Shown: positions 8,351 to 15,448, numbered from the stretch's first letter. The stretch is 51,020 nt of DNA from UBA6902 sp964393845 (GCA_964393845.1 CAYMUX010000007.1:1-51020), one strand, 5' to 3'. A program made the numbers and translations. Notes: generated by a model from the sequence alone, not told the origin.

Positions 8351-8964
8351 TGTATCCCATGCCTCATCTCATAAGTTATATTGAACACTTCCCGTATACG
8401 GGGCTTTTTATACTTCTTATCCTCGGAGGCGTCGGACTTCCTTTCCCTGAAGACGCAACGCTTATATTGTGCGGCTTCCTGATTTCACATAATGTCGTGA
8501 AAACGGTTCCAGCCGTCATAGTCGTATACATAGGACTTCTTTCAGCAGATTATTTTCTTTACCATGTAGGCAAGAAATATGGCCGCAGGATTGTTACGCA
8601 TAAAAGGTTTCACAGGATACTGTCTTCCGAGAAGCTCTCGTTATTCGAGGAGAAATTCAAAAAACGAGGCTCTCTCGTCATATTATTCGGAAGACATTTT
8701 CTGGGTTTGAGGGCACAGTTGTTTATTATGGCTGGTGTCATGAGGATGCCCGCGCTGAAATTCATAGCCGTTGACGCCCTTACTTCTCTTTTTACAATGG
8801 CTATAATGATAGGGGCAGGTTATATCGGCGGCAACAGTCTGCAGATCATCAGGAAGGATATCACAAGAATTGAACACGCCGGAGTCTTCCTGCTTTTGGT
8901 CATCCTGATTGCCTATCTTTTTTTCAGGTATTTTAAATCCGGCCAGGAAAAGAAACCTAAATGA
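8350..8964 (+). CDS. DedA family membrane protein
   Basis: 204 residues from TTG 8350, placed 5 nt after GGGGAGG; ATG 8359 (MPHLISYIEHFP) is the alternative but sits 14 nt from that site. DedA/SNARE-associated signature: GLPFPEDATLILCGFL near the N-terminus, GRHFLGLRAQLFIMAGVMRM at about 115-134, and four to five hydrophobic segments. Family members are inner-membrane proteins linked to proton-motive-force homeostasis and undecaprenyl- or phospholipid flipping. Its stop overlaps the end of a minus-strand relic. Expression may depend on unfolding the 8307-8350 hairpin. Confidence 0.85.
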   Translation: MYPMPHLISYIEHFPYTGLFILLILGGVGLPFPEDATLILCGFLISHNVVKTVPAVIVVYIGLLSADYFLYHVGKKYGRRIVTHKRFHRILSSEKLSLFEEKFKKRGSLVILFGRHFLGLRAQLFIMAGVMRMPALKFIAVDALTSLFTMAIMIGAGYIGGNSLQIIRKDITRIEHAGVFLLLVILIAYLFFRYFKSGQEKKPK

Positions 8965-9032
8965 GACCCGATAGAGGTTTTGAAACTGTGACCAGGGGGC
9001 ATTTCAGCTTTCTAAACGGACTGGAGAAAACT
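8957..9032 (-). pseudogene. Relic of a USP-like C-terminus (RKLKCPLVTVSKP), one frame off the preceding gene
   Basis: Directly after the TAG of the minus-strand gene ending at 9033, the next frame reads VFSSPFRKLKCPLVTVSKPL and stops at 8957-8959. The USP-like protein at 24525-24992 ends WEKLKCPLVTVSKPSIA, so ten consecutive residues (KLKCPLVTVS) are the same. This is the tail of a FAEAGE/USP protein that lost its body, or a former C-terminal extension of the neighbour disrupted by a one-base shift. Confidence 0.65.
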
Positions 9033-9617
9033 CTAATGCAATGCCGGAGAGTAGTCCCTTGGGACGGCATGCAGATTCCCGGCGCTCTTATTTGTAAGCT
9101 CATGGACGGATTTCACATGCATAAATCTGATAATGTCATGGATGGTCTTGCATCCTTCGGGCGTAAAATTATCAAACACCGGATCAACGAGATTAAGGGG
9201 AGCAATGTATCTCAGTATATTTTTCTCTTTATTATATGCATCCAATTGCTTGATTCTTGCAGAAATTGTGTCAGTATGTTCAGGAAGGTCCCTTGTAATC
9301 AGGCTAACTATTATCCGATTAATATGATCGTCAATATAATTGAATACGTAATGAAGATTCCGATATTTATTTTTTGTGAGAATATCAAAATTCTCCATGG
9401 ACGCATTTACGACAAGACACAATTTTGAATAAGTGTCCGTTATATAATTAATATCAACGGGAGAATCTCCTCCGAGGTTGTCGTTTATATTCGTAATAAT
9501 CTCGATTGCCCTATTGTTGCTTTCAAGCACTTTCCTATAATGATCGAAGACGGAATGAAAGGACGGCTGCGCCCCGTTGTTTTTTTTATGGAAACCCAAA
9601 AGAGATTTTAAATTCAT
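9033..9617 (-). CDS. Miniature of the PEP-synthase-like protein: N-terminal domain joined to the post-catalytic block
   Basis: 194 residues from ATG 9617. An ATG at 9692 adds 25 residues; both have GAGGTGAT Shine-Dalgarno sequences, but the 9617 start matches the related protein. Residues about 20-105 align with the N-terminal domain of the 883-residue protein at 1841 (shared GDSPxDxxYI, KYRxL, INRII-like spacing). Residues about 135-175 (IAPLNLVDPVFDNFTPEGCK, THDIIRFMH-like) match its ISPLNLVDP/CKTFHDITRF block. The whole nucleotide-binding and phosphohistidine part between is absent. It may be a scaffold or inhibitor, or a decaying copy. It ends the sigma54 unit that starts at 11930 and is followed by a USP tail relic. 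Confidence 0.72.
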   Translation of the reverse strand: MNLKSLLGFHKKNNGAQPSFHSVFDHYRKVLESNNRAIEIITNINDNLGGDSPVDINYITDTYSKLCLVVNASMENFDILTKNKYRNLHYVFNYIDDHINRIIVSLITRDLPEHTDTISARIKQLDAYNKEKNILRYIAPLNLVDPVFDNFTPEGCKTIHDIIRFMHVKSVHELTNKSAGNLHAVPRDYSPALH

Positions 9618-9749
9618 AACGAAATCACCTCGTAAGATTTTTCTTGTAATATTTTCTGATCCATTATTAGGGACCTTCCTGTAACTGTTCATTTTTTATC
9701 ACCTCACCTCAAACTATGCTGATTACTTTCTCATTAATGTTTGCTGTAA

Positions 9750-10844
9750 CTATATCTTTCCATGGCTTAATGTTTTTTCGGCAGTATGCGCTTTCATCTC
9801 TTCCTGACGCCCTTGCCACATCGCCCGCAGGACAATAAATGCGCCCAGAAGCAGGGCGGTTATCATTATGCCGAAGCTTGTGTTTTTCATTAACGTTACT
9901 GTGCCCTCGCTCAAGGTCTGTATTAAGCCCAGTTGTGAGAGATAAACAGGCACCATCAAGGCGCGGCTGAAAAGGACGATGACCATGATAATACCCATCA
10001 CCATCTTAATCATGAACGGCTTTACATAAGTGGTCCCAATAGCGCCGAGCTGGATGCCGAAGAGAGAGCCTGCAAGGATGATCATGGCGAGTCTGATATC
10101 AACAAGACCATGCATCGCATATTTAAACGAACCACCCAATCCCATAACAAAAGCTATTACCAACTCTGTTGCAGATGCCATAAGACTTGGCGCGCCCATG
10201 ACGTAAATCATAGCAGGCACTCCGATAAAACCGCCTACTGCAATTGTTGCCGCCAGCATTCCGGTTGCAAATCCAATGGGAATTGTGAAGAGTACGGAAA
10301 TCCTTGCATTAAGGCTCTTGAAATAAACCATTGTGCCGGGGATGTTAATGGATTGTATCCGGCGTGCAAGTTTGGTGACTTTTTCTTCTTCATCGGCGCT
10401 TCCGGATTTGTAGGTTTTCAATGCGTCATATAATACAAAACCGCCTACTATGGCAAGTATTACCACGAAAGCTGCGCTGACATACAGGTTTGAACCTGCC
10501 TCTCCGAAAGACTTTTTGATACCTTCCTGTATATGGGCGCCGTAAAGAACTCCGGCTTCCGCAGAGATGCCGAGGACAATGCCGAGCTTTACATCAACCT
10601 GTCCGTACTTAGCGCGTTTAATAGATCCGATAAGCGCCTTCGGAAATTTGTGGCACATGTTGCTTGCCACTGCTACAAGTCCGGGCACTCCCAGGCTCAT
10701 CATGGCCGGTGTAAGAACAAATGCCCCGCCTGAACCTATAAATCCGCTTACGAGACCGCCGACAAACCCGACAAAAAACAGGTAAGAAATAGTTATGATA
10801 TCAAGATTGATAAAGTTCGCTGCTGCTTGTGCTATATCGTGCAT
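9750..10844 (-). CDS. TauE/SafE family permease (copy 1)
   Basis: 364 residues with about eight to nine membrane helices in two repeats, each opening with the family loop: GFVGGLVSGFIGSGGAFVLT (about 22-41) and ATIAVGGFIGVPAMIY (about 200-215). TauE/SafE proteins export sulfite, sulfoacetate or related organosulfur anions, but substrates vary and none can be assigned. A cytoplasmic loop of about 40 charged residues (TYKSGSADEEEKVTKLARR) separates the halves. The gene starts 2 bp after the stop of the small membrane protein, so the two are translationally coupled. Part of the sigma54 unit from 11930. Confidence 0.85.
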   Translation of the reverse strand: MHDIAQAAANFINLDIITISYLFFVGFVGGLVSGFIGSGGAFVLTPAMMSLGVPGLVAVASNMCHKFPKALIGSIKRAKYGQVDVKLGIVLGISAEAGVLYGAHIQEGIKKSFGEAGSNLYVSAAFVVILAIVGGFVLYDALKTYKSGSADEEEKVTKLARRIQSINIPGTMVYFKSLNARISVLFTIPIGFATGMLAATIAVGGFIGVPAMIYVMGAPSLMASATELVIAFVMGLGGSFKYAMHGLVDIRLAMIILAGSLFGIQLGAIGTTYVKPFMIKMVMGIIMVIVLFSRALMVPVYLSQLGLIQTLSEGTVTLMKNTSFGIMITALLLGAFIVLRAMWQGRQEEMKAHTAEKTLSHGKI

Positions 10845-10845
10845 A

Positions 10846-11103
10846 TTATTTTACCTCCTTCTTTTTCTTTGCGGCCTCTATGCCCAGAACGGTCCAGAAG
10901 TGGCCTGTGAATGTACCGTGAAAGTATGAGAATATAAATGCTGTAATTATCGGTAAGAAAGCATATACACTGCCGCGACCAACGTATTCATTAATAATGT
11001 CCTGTTTTAATAACAGGGCTGCATAAAGCGCTATCGAGATGACGCCCATAAACGCCATCTGTCCGATAGGCTTCTTTTTGATATTTTTATTCTGCGCTGA
11101 CAT
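10846..11103 (-). CDS. Small two-helix membrane protein coupled to the TauE/SafE permease
   Basis: 85 residues from ATG 11103, chosen because GGAGGG lies 3 nt before it; an upstream ATG at 11127 has no ribosome site. Two hydrophobic segments (about 15-33, MAFMGVISIALYAALLL; about 48-65, YAFLPIITAFIFSYF) and a lysine-rich C-terminus (EAAKKKKEVK). I do not recognise a named family. Its 2-bp spacing to the permease suggests an accessory subunit. Confidence 0.75.
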   Translation of the reverse strand: MSAQNKNIKKKPIGQMAFMGVISIALYAALLLKQDIINEYVGRGSVYAFLPIITAFIFSYFHGTFTGHFWTVLGIEAAKKKKEVK

Positions 11104-11183
11104 GTTCCCTCCATAAATATTTTTCAATTTTCTATTGTTTAGTTACTTTGCTGTGTTGACGGTCAAATGTGCCTCAATCCTTT

Positions 11184-11286
11184 TATAGTAACGGCATTAA
11201 ATTAAAATACATCTTAAGCATTTAATTAGCTGTAATATAAAGGAAATATCATATTTTAACTTAAGTTATTTATTGCCGTTACTATA
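11184..11286. repeat. 103-bp element with exact 13-bp terminal inverted repeats
   Basis: TATAGTAACGGCA (11184-11196) and TGCCGTTACTATA (11274-11286) are exact inverse complements 77 bp apart, and similarity continues inward (ATTAAAT / ATTTAT). The interior is AT-rich with two CTTAAG sites. The right arm encodes the last residues (IVTAINN) of the small gene at 11256. It looks like a miniature inverted-repeat element or a long-range hairpin; no target duplication is evident. Confidence 0.5.
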
Positions 11287-11417
11287 GTTGTTTTCTTCCT
11301 GGGACGATTTTCTTCCCTTATAAGCTCTCTTGCCGTATCGAATTCCCCTTCTTCCGCGAACGCTGCTGCTGCCATCACATTCTCAAACTTCTCAAACAAA
11401 CTTTTTAAACCTTTCAT
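11256..11417 (-). CDS. Short FAEAGE-module protein, 53 residues
   Basis: ATG 11417 is preceded by AAAGGAGGATATAAA, a strong ribosome site. The product starts MKGLKSLFEKFENVMAAAAF and continues AEEGEFDTARELIREENRPR, then KKTTIVTAINNLS. Residues 8-32 are the module shared with six other proteins in this window: FE(D/N)xMxAxAFAE(A)GExxTAxxxL, probably a helix-turn-helix hairpin like one TPR repeat. A basic stretch follows. The last dozen residues come from an inverted-repeat element, so the original C-terminus may have been replaced. Lies 27 bp after the USP-like gene 11445-11930 in the same unit. Confidence 0.8.
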   Translation of the reverse strand: MKGLKSLFEKFENVMAAAAFAEEGEFDTARELIREENRPRKKTTIVTAINNLS

Positions 11418-11444
11418 TTTATATCCTCCTTTGTTAACCTGTCC

Positions 11445-11930
11445 CTATGCACCGGCCTGCAAAGGCTGTGAAATAGTGACGATAGGTTTTGAGATTTTCT
11501 TGATCAACTTTTTTAAATCTATTTCTTTTTTGCTCTTTGAAAGACTTGGACTTATCAGGATCATGTCGATATTGGGCTTATTTTTTAGAAACTCTTTTAT
11601 TGAAGAGAGCACATCGCCGATGTATATCTGATAATTGATATCATTCGAAATTTCCCTGTACTTTTCGGACAAATCCTTGAGCTTTTTATCTGCCTCTGCT
11701 TTCAATTCATTCTCCTGTTCATGCAAAATTTCTTTTGCCGTTTTAAACTCACCTGCCTCTGCAAAAACTGCCGCGCTCATTAAATCTTCATATGCATCCA
11801 TTGGCCGCTTGTTATAAACCATTAATACCGACACGCCTGCTTTAAGTGTCTTTGCCAGCTCAACAACATAAGAGAACCCTTCTTCAAAGTTGTCACCTCC
11901 TTTTGTTACGAATAAAAGTCTTTCTCTCAT
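11445..11930 (-). CDS. USP-fold protein with internal FAEAGE module (copy 1)
   Basis: 161 residues. Begins like a universal stress protein strand (RERLLFVTKGGDNFEEGFSY), has a second strand VSVLMVYNK, then the module at 47-69 (YEDLMSAAVFAEAGEFKTAK), a charged helix, and a C-terminal strand pair DMILISPSLSKSKKEIDLK ... SKPIVTISQP. The G-2x-G-9x-G(S/T) ATP loop of classical USPs is absent. The layout is nearly the same as in the protein at 15449-15928. First gene of a sigma54 unit; Shine-Dalgarno GAAGGAGGAG. Confidence 0.78.
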   Translation of the reverse strand: MRERLLFVTKGGDNFEEGFSYVVELAKTLKAGVSVLMVYNKRPMDAYEDLMSAAVFAEAGEFKTAKEILHEQENELKAEADKKLKDLSEKYREISNDINYQIYIGDVLSSIKEFLKNKPNIDMILISPSLSKSKKEIDLKKLIKKISKPIVTISQPLQAGA

Positions 11931-11966
11931 TGTGGCTCCTCCTTCATTGAGCTTTGCCTATGTAAT

Positions 11967-11982
11967 ATCAATAGGCGTGCCA
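11967..11982 (-). promoter_or_regulatory. Sigma54-type -24/-12 promoter of the 11930 unit
   Basis: On the minus strand TGGCACGCCTATTGAT: GG and GA separated by 10 bp, with the full TGGCAC of the -24 element. The -12 reads GA rather than GC. It lies 37 bp before the start codon. A palindrome 55 bp upstream fits an enhancer. Confidence 0.65.
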
Positions 11983-12036
11983 ATATGTAACTGATTGATA
12001 ATTAAATGGAATGGAAATCAGGCCGGTAGAATTTGC

Positions 12037-12051
12037 GTTTCAAATATGAAC
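12037..12051. promoter_or_regulatory. Candidate enhancer palindrome GTTTCAAATATGAAC
   Basis: A 15-bp imperfect palindrome of the form GTTnCA-N3-nTGAAC, 55 bp upstream of the -24/-12 promoter at 11967. It belongs to a block of about 45 bp (starting CAGGCCGGTA, ending near TGAACAG) that recurs almost unchanged at 21248-21291 ahead of the 21160 unit. Probably bound by one of the NtrC-type activators encoded nearby. Confidence 0.5.
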
Positions 12052-12079
12052 GCCGGTGAACAGGTATGAATATTGGGGA

Positions 12080-12120
12080 ATTGTCCCTCCCTTTGGTAAA
12101 GGGAGGTTAGGAGGGATTTT
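12080..12120. repeat. CCTCCCTTT-GGT-AAAGGGAGG hairpin repeat
   Basis: Stem CCTCCCTTT (12086-12094) with AAAGGGAGG (12098-12106), followed by TTAGGAGGGATTTT. Same repeat type as at 50865-50972 (CCCCCCTTT ... AAAGGGGG). It lies just past the stop of the USP gene ending at 12163 and may serve as its terminator. Confidence 0.55.
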
Positions 12121-12162
12121 CAAATAAATGTCTCCATTATTTTGAGACTGTTAATTACTGCT

Positions 12163-12585
12163 TTATGCCGCCACAACCAACACAGGGCAGGGGGCGTTAC
12201 TGACGACTTTCTCCACAACGTTATCGCCGAAGATTTTTCTTAGCCAACTCCGATTATTGCGCGCTCCCATGATGATAATGTCGCATCTTTCTTCTTCCGC
12301 CACTTCTATAATTTTTTTATGGATGTCTCCTTCTTCAATCCTTGTCTTTACCAACGTGCCTTCGGCCTCCGAAACGGAATTTATTTCAGCGATCTCTTTA
12401 TTGCAGCCGCTGTTGAGCACATCCTCAATATTTTTTACGCCGACAAGATTCAAATCTCCTTCATTCGGTGGAAGGACCTTAACGACCGTTACCCAGCATT
12501 TTTCATCGCAGGCAAGCTTCAAGCCATGTTTAATTACATCCTTTGAACCGTTTACTGCGATCAGAATTTTTCTATAACCCTTCAT
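12163..12585 (-). CDS. Universal stress protein, single domain, with altered nucleotide loop
   Basis: 140 residues with the USP alpha/beta fold: KILIAVNGSKDVIKHGLKLA at the start, TRIEEGDIHKKIIEVAEEER in the middle and CPVLVVAA at the end. The ATP loop is degenerate: MGARNNRSWLRKIFGDNV has N where the second glycine of G-2x-G-9x-G(S/T) should be and DN after the third, so it may not bind ATP. It resembles the N-terminal half of the tandem USP at 19938-20789 (same GDL-L-GI/V-N-L/I spacing). Last gene of the unit that begins at 15928. Confidence 0.85.
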   Translation of the reverse strand: MKGYRKILIAVNGSKDVIKHGLKLACDEKCWVTVVKVLPPNEGDLNLVGVKNIEDVLNSGCNKEIAEINSVSEAEGTLVKTRIEEGDIHKKIIEVAEEERCDIIIMGARNNRSWLRKIFGDNVVEKVVSNAPCPVLVVAA

Positions 12586-12598
12586 GATTTTTATCCTC

Positions 12599-12656
12599 CC
12601 GGGCGAATCACCGATTCGCCCCTACAAATGTGGGCGGGATTACCCCGCCCCTACCG
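12599..12656. repeat. REP-like GC-rich palindromes GGGCGAATC-ACC-GATTCGCCC and GGCGGG-ATTA-CCCGCC
   Basis: Two adjacent small palindromes between the two USP genes (GGGCGAATC at 12600-12608 with GATTCGCCC at 12612-12620, then a second at about 12632-12652). The right end supplies the TAG stop codon of the tandem USP gene at 12651. Intergenic dispersed repeat of the kind common in such genomes. Confidence 0.6.
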
Positions 12657-13565
12657 CGCTATCAATATCGGACAATGGGCGTTGATGATTACCCTCTCGG
12701 CAGTGCTTCCGATTATCGCCTTGTTCATGCCCCTGTATCCGTGACTTCCCATGATTATCAAATCGTTTTTCAATCTCCTGGCAGTTTCTATGACTTGCTC
12801 CGCCGCCTGTCCTTCGCGTATTTCAGTCTTAGCGGATACCGTATTTTTTGAAGCGATCCGCTTTCCCATATCCATGATCTTCTGCGCCTCATCCCAAAGG
12901 CTTTTCTTTATCGATTCGCTTTTATAAAATCCCAACATTTCCTCATAGCGTGGAATTACATATATGAGTGTTATCTCCGCTTCAGAAATTCCGGACAGGT
13001 GAGATGCGCGATTGAGCGCTTTTTGACTGAATACCGATCCGTCAAACGGGACCAGGATGGATTTGTATTCACCCGTGCATTCGCTGCACGGCTTTTTCAC
13101 TACCAGCACATCGCATGGTGAATTTACTATCACGTCCGATGTAACGCTGCCCATGAGCATCCTCTTTAATCCTCTTCTGCCGTAGGTCCCCATAACTATA
13201 AGGTCTGCATCTCTCTCGCGCGCGATATTTGTTATTACTTCAGGCGGCTCTCCCTCGCACACAAGGGATTCCACTTCTATGCCGAACTCGGACATTATCA
13301 TATCCTTTGTCTGGTAACAGATTTTTTTGCCGTACTGTGCGCGCTTTTCAAGTATTTCGGGGGCGTTGCCGAATTCTTCCTGATCAAAAAAGACGCCATG
13401 AACCAGGACAGCTTTCCCGCCGTGGCGTTTTATCCAATTTGAAACCTCTATTACGGCAGCCCTGCTGAACTCCGAGTTGTCGATGCCGACTATTATTGTT
13501 TCATACATATTTTTCTCCAAAACCCTTGTGCTGTGACTAACAATGTCCTGCGTTTCTTTAATCAT
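12651..13565 (-). CDS. Tandem universal stress protein
   Basis: 304 residues with two USP domains, about 20-160 and 165-304. Both ATP-binding loops are intact: MGTYGRRGLKRMLMGSVTS and MGSHGYRGMNKAIIGSTAE. Starts: ATG 13565 has GAGGAG 7 nt upstream; ATG 13508 (MYETIIVGIDNSEF), where the family usually begins, has GGAG 6 nt upstream. The 19 extra residues make the choice uncertain. USPs of this kind bind ATP and act in stress signalling in the cytoplasm. The stop codon is provided by a REP-like repeat. Same unit as TauE/SafE copy 2. Confidence 0.88.
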   Translation of the reverse strand: MIKETQDIVSHSTRVLEKNMYETIIVGIDNSEFSRAAVIEVSNWIKRHGGKAVLVHGVFFDQEEFGNAPEILEKRAQYGKKICYQTKDMIMSEFGIEVESLVCEGEPPEVITNIARERDADLIVMGTYGRRGLKRMLMGSVTSDVIVNSPCDVLVVKKPCSECTGEYKSILVPFDGSVFSQKALNRASHLSGISEAEITLIYVIPRYEEMLGFYKSESIKKSLWDEAQKIMDMGKRIASKNTVSAKTEIREGQAAEQVIETARRLKNDLIIMGSHGYRGMNKAIIGSTAERVIINAHCPILIAR

Positions 13566-13583
13566 GCTGTAACTCCTCTTTTC

Positions 13584-13639
13584 GTCATTCCGGCTTGTCC
13601 GGAATCAGATTCCCGACGCGCTTCGCTTGCGGGAATGAC
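13584..13639. repeat. Dispersed palindromic repeat GTCATTCC ... GGGAATGAC
   Basis: GTCATTCCGG at 13584 and GCGGGAATGAC ending at 13639 bracket an inner stem TCCGGAATCAGATTCCCGA-like and GCGCTTCGCTTGC. This is a REP/ERIC-like intergenic repeat between the TIGR02186-type gene and the tandem USP gene. Confidence 0.65.
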
Positions 13640-13670
13640 ACTTGGGTGTCAATTTGTAAATAAACTTTCA

Positions 13671-14474
13671 TCAATGCGCGCCTCCGCCTTTTCTGAATAC
13701 CAGGCTGACGCCGAAACCGGCAGCCAGCGCCGCAATTATAGATAAAATTCCATACGATGCCGCATTGTTTTTGGCCATGCCGGAGAGCGCCTTTATAATA
13801 CCGATCTGTTCTACATTCACACTTGCCTCCGCTTTTTCTATGACCTTTTTATCCTTTACTGCGTATACCGTGACAAGGTAGTCTCCGGGAGGGGCCTGAT
13901 AAGGCCAGGCAGTCAGGATATAGTAAGCCTGCTTGTCTCCTTTTTCCGAGGTCGTTATATGACCGTAAGAACTTCCATAAAGGTTTGAAGATTCCTTGTA
14001 TTTCACAAATTCATTAAACCACTTTGATTCTTCGTCTGCATTTGAAGCAGGCGTCATTTCTATATGCCTGCTTAAAGCAGGGTAGCCGATCACATACTTA
14101 TCCATCTCCTCCGCGCTCAGGATGTCCTCGATTTTTTTTGTGCTGTAAATGGAATAAAGATTCGGCGTACGCTCAAAATTCAATGTGCCTGTATTCATCC
14201 ACAGGAATCCGGCAACTTTCCCCTTCTGTTTTAAAACTTCATGTCCTTCCGGCGAGGCAATCTTAATGACAAGGTCTGCGCCGGGGGCTGAAGTCCCTTT
14301 AACGCTCACCGTGCTGCCGTGATAAAAGAAGTCTATTTTTATATGGTCGTGGTTGGCCTTGACCGTCAGGTCTGCAGATGCGTCAGCTGTGAAAATAAGT
14401 ATTCCAAGTATGAATATTCCAAATAATGTAAGCAGACTTAAAATTGCAAGAATAATTTTTCTGACTTTTTCCAT
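13671..14474 (-). CDS. TIGR02186 / Alph_Pro_TM-type membrane-anchored periplasmic protein
   Basis: 267 residues: signal/anchor helix at about 8-30, periplasmic beta-rich domain, and a C-terminal helix at about 235-258 (SYGILSIIAALAAGFGVSLVF). Diagnostic blocks are IDFFYHGSTVSVKGTSAPGA, VIKIASPEGHEVLKQKGKVA and FLWMNTGTLNFERTPNLYSI. The family is known to sit next to TauE/SafE genes, as here (2 bp downstream of one). It may assist export of the anion across the periplasm; role unproven. Confidence 0.8.
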   Translation of the reverse strand: MEKVRKIILAILSLLTLFGIFILGILIFTADASADLTVKANHDHIKIDFFYHGSTVSVKGTSAPGADLVIKIASPEGHEVLKQKGKVAGFLWMNTGTLNFERTPNLYSIYSTKKIEDILSAEEMDKYVIGYPALSRHIEMTPASNADEESKWFNEFVKYKESSNLYGSSYGHITTSEKGDKQAYYILTAWPYQAPPGDYLVTVYAVKDKKVIEKAEASVNVEQIGIIKALSGMAKNNAASYGILSIIAALAAGFGVSLVFRKGGGAH

Positions 14475-14475
14475 C

Positions 14476-15417
14476 TTAATGTCCTCCTGACTGTGATATA
14501 AGTAGTGATGGTGTTAATGTAAGTTCAAAAACTATCTTTACAGTCACGGCAAGCACTATCGTTGCGAGGATTATCTTCAACTGTTCGCCCTTGAGTTTCC
14601 TGCCGAATACTGCGCCTATCTGAGCCCCCACTGTTGAACCTAACAACAATAGCACTGCAAGTATAAAGTCCACACTGTGATTGGTATACGCTTGAAGAAA
14701 TGTTACCTCAATGCAGTTGAACAGAATCTGGAACAGGCTTGTACCGACTACGACATGCATAGGCATTCTCAGGATGTACACCATGACAGGGACCATCAGA
14801 AAGCCGCCGCCCACACCCATTATTGCGGCGAGTACCCCGACAAAGCCACCGAATATGAGCGGGAGAAGCAGTGAATGAGTAACGCCTGATTTTTCAAAAT
14901 GAGTTTGTAAAGGAAGAGATTTCAGAAATCTTGTCATACATGACTCTGTACAGACGGGTTTTAAACCCGTCTCTACATCTTGACTCTTTGACTTTCTCAT
15001 GCTGTTGAGGCTTTCAATGAACATGTAGGCGCCGACTATTCCAAGCATCAGCACGTATGTCATCTTTATAACAAAGTCTGCATTGCCTGTTGCGTTGAGA
15101 ATTTTAATAGCATGCACTCCGGCAACCCCTCCGATGAAACCGCCGATGAGGAGATACAAGCCCATCTTAAAGTCCACATTGCCTACCTTCCAATGGGCGT
15201 ATGTTCCCGATGTAGACGCAGCCACAATCTGGTTGGAATCCGTTGCTGCGGCAACGGTTGACGGGATGCCGAACATTATCAAAAGCGGTGTCATCAGAAA
15301 GCCGCCGCCGACTCCGAAAAGTCCGGACAGCAGCCCTACCGCAAGGCCGAGTCCTACGGGAATTAAGATATTAATGCTTGTCAGCGCTACCGGTAAGTAA
15401 AGATACATAAAATTCAT
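14476..15417 (-). CDS. TauE/SafE family permease (copy 2), carrying a REP-like palindrome in its central loop
   Basis: 313 residues, about eight membrane helices. The paired signatures are GLAVGLLSGLFGVGGGFLMT (about 22-41) and GVLAAIMGVGGGFLMVPVMV (second half). The loop between halves (about residues 145-160, SQDVETGLKPVCTES) is encoded by a repeat AGACGGGTTT-T-AAACCCGTCT at 14952-14972 that is typical of intergenic DNA, so a repeat seems to have inserted in frame. Substrate unknown; sulfite or organosulfonate export is the family precedent. Cotranscribed with the TIGR02186-type gene and USP genes. Confidence 0.85.
   Translation of the reverse strand: MNFMYLYLPVALTSINILIPVGLGLAVGLLSGLFGVGGGFLMTPLLIMFGIPSTVAAATDSNQIVAASTSGTYAHWKVGNVDFKMGLYLLIGGFIGGVAGVHAIKILNATGNADFVIKMTYVLMLGIVGAYMFIESLNSMRKSKSQDVETGLKPVCTESCMTRFLKSLPLQTHFEKSGVTHSLLLPLIFGGFVGVLAAIMGVGGGFLMVPVMVYILRMPMHVVVGTSLFQILFNCIEVTFLQAYTNHSVDFILAVLLLLGSTVGAQIGAVFGRKLKGEQLKIILATIVLAVTVKIVFELTLTPSLLISQSGGH
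14952..14972. repeat. Intragenic palindrome AGACGGGTTT / AAACCCGTCT
   Basis: Ten-bp exact arms around a single base, flanked by GTA/TAC-type ends (GTACAG, CTCTAC). It lies inside the permease gene and keeps the frame. Confidence 0.6.
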
Positions 15418-15448
15418 CGAACCGTCTCCTTAAAAAATTAAAATAAAT

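Noticed and set aside
8961..9428. Plus-strand frame of 155 codons opposite the miniature PEP-synthase-like gene
   Set aside because: The minus strand has homology to a real protein and good ribosome sites; the plus frame overlaps it and has no recognisable product.
12257..12577. Long plus-strand frames opposite USP, NtrC-type and kinase genes
   Set aside because: They mirror well-supported minus-strand genes and lack ribosome sites.
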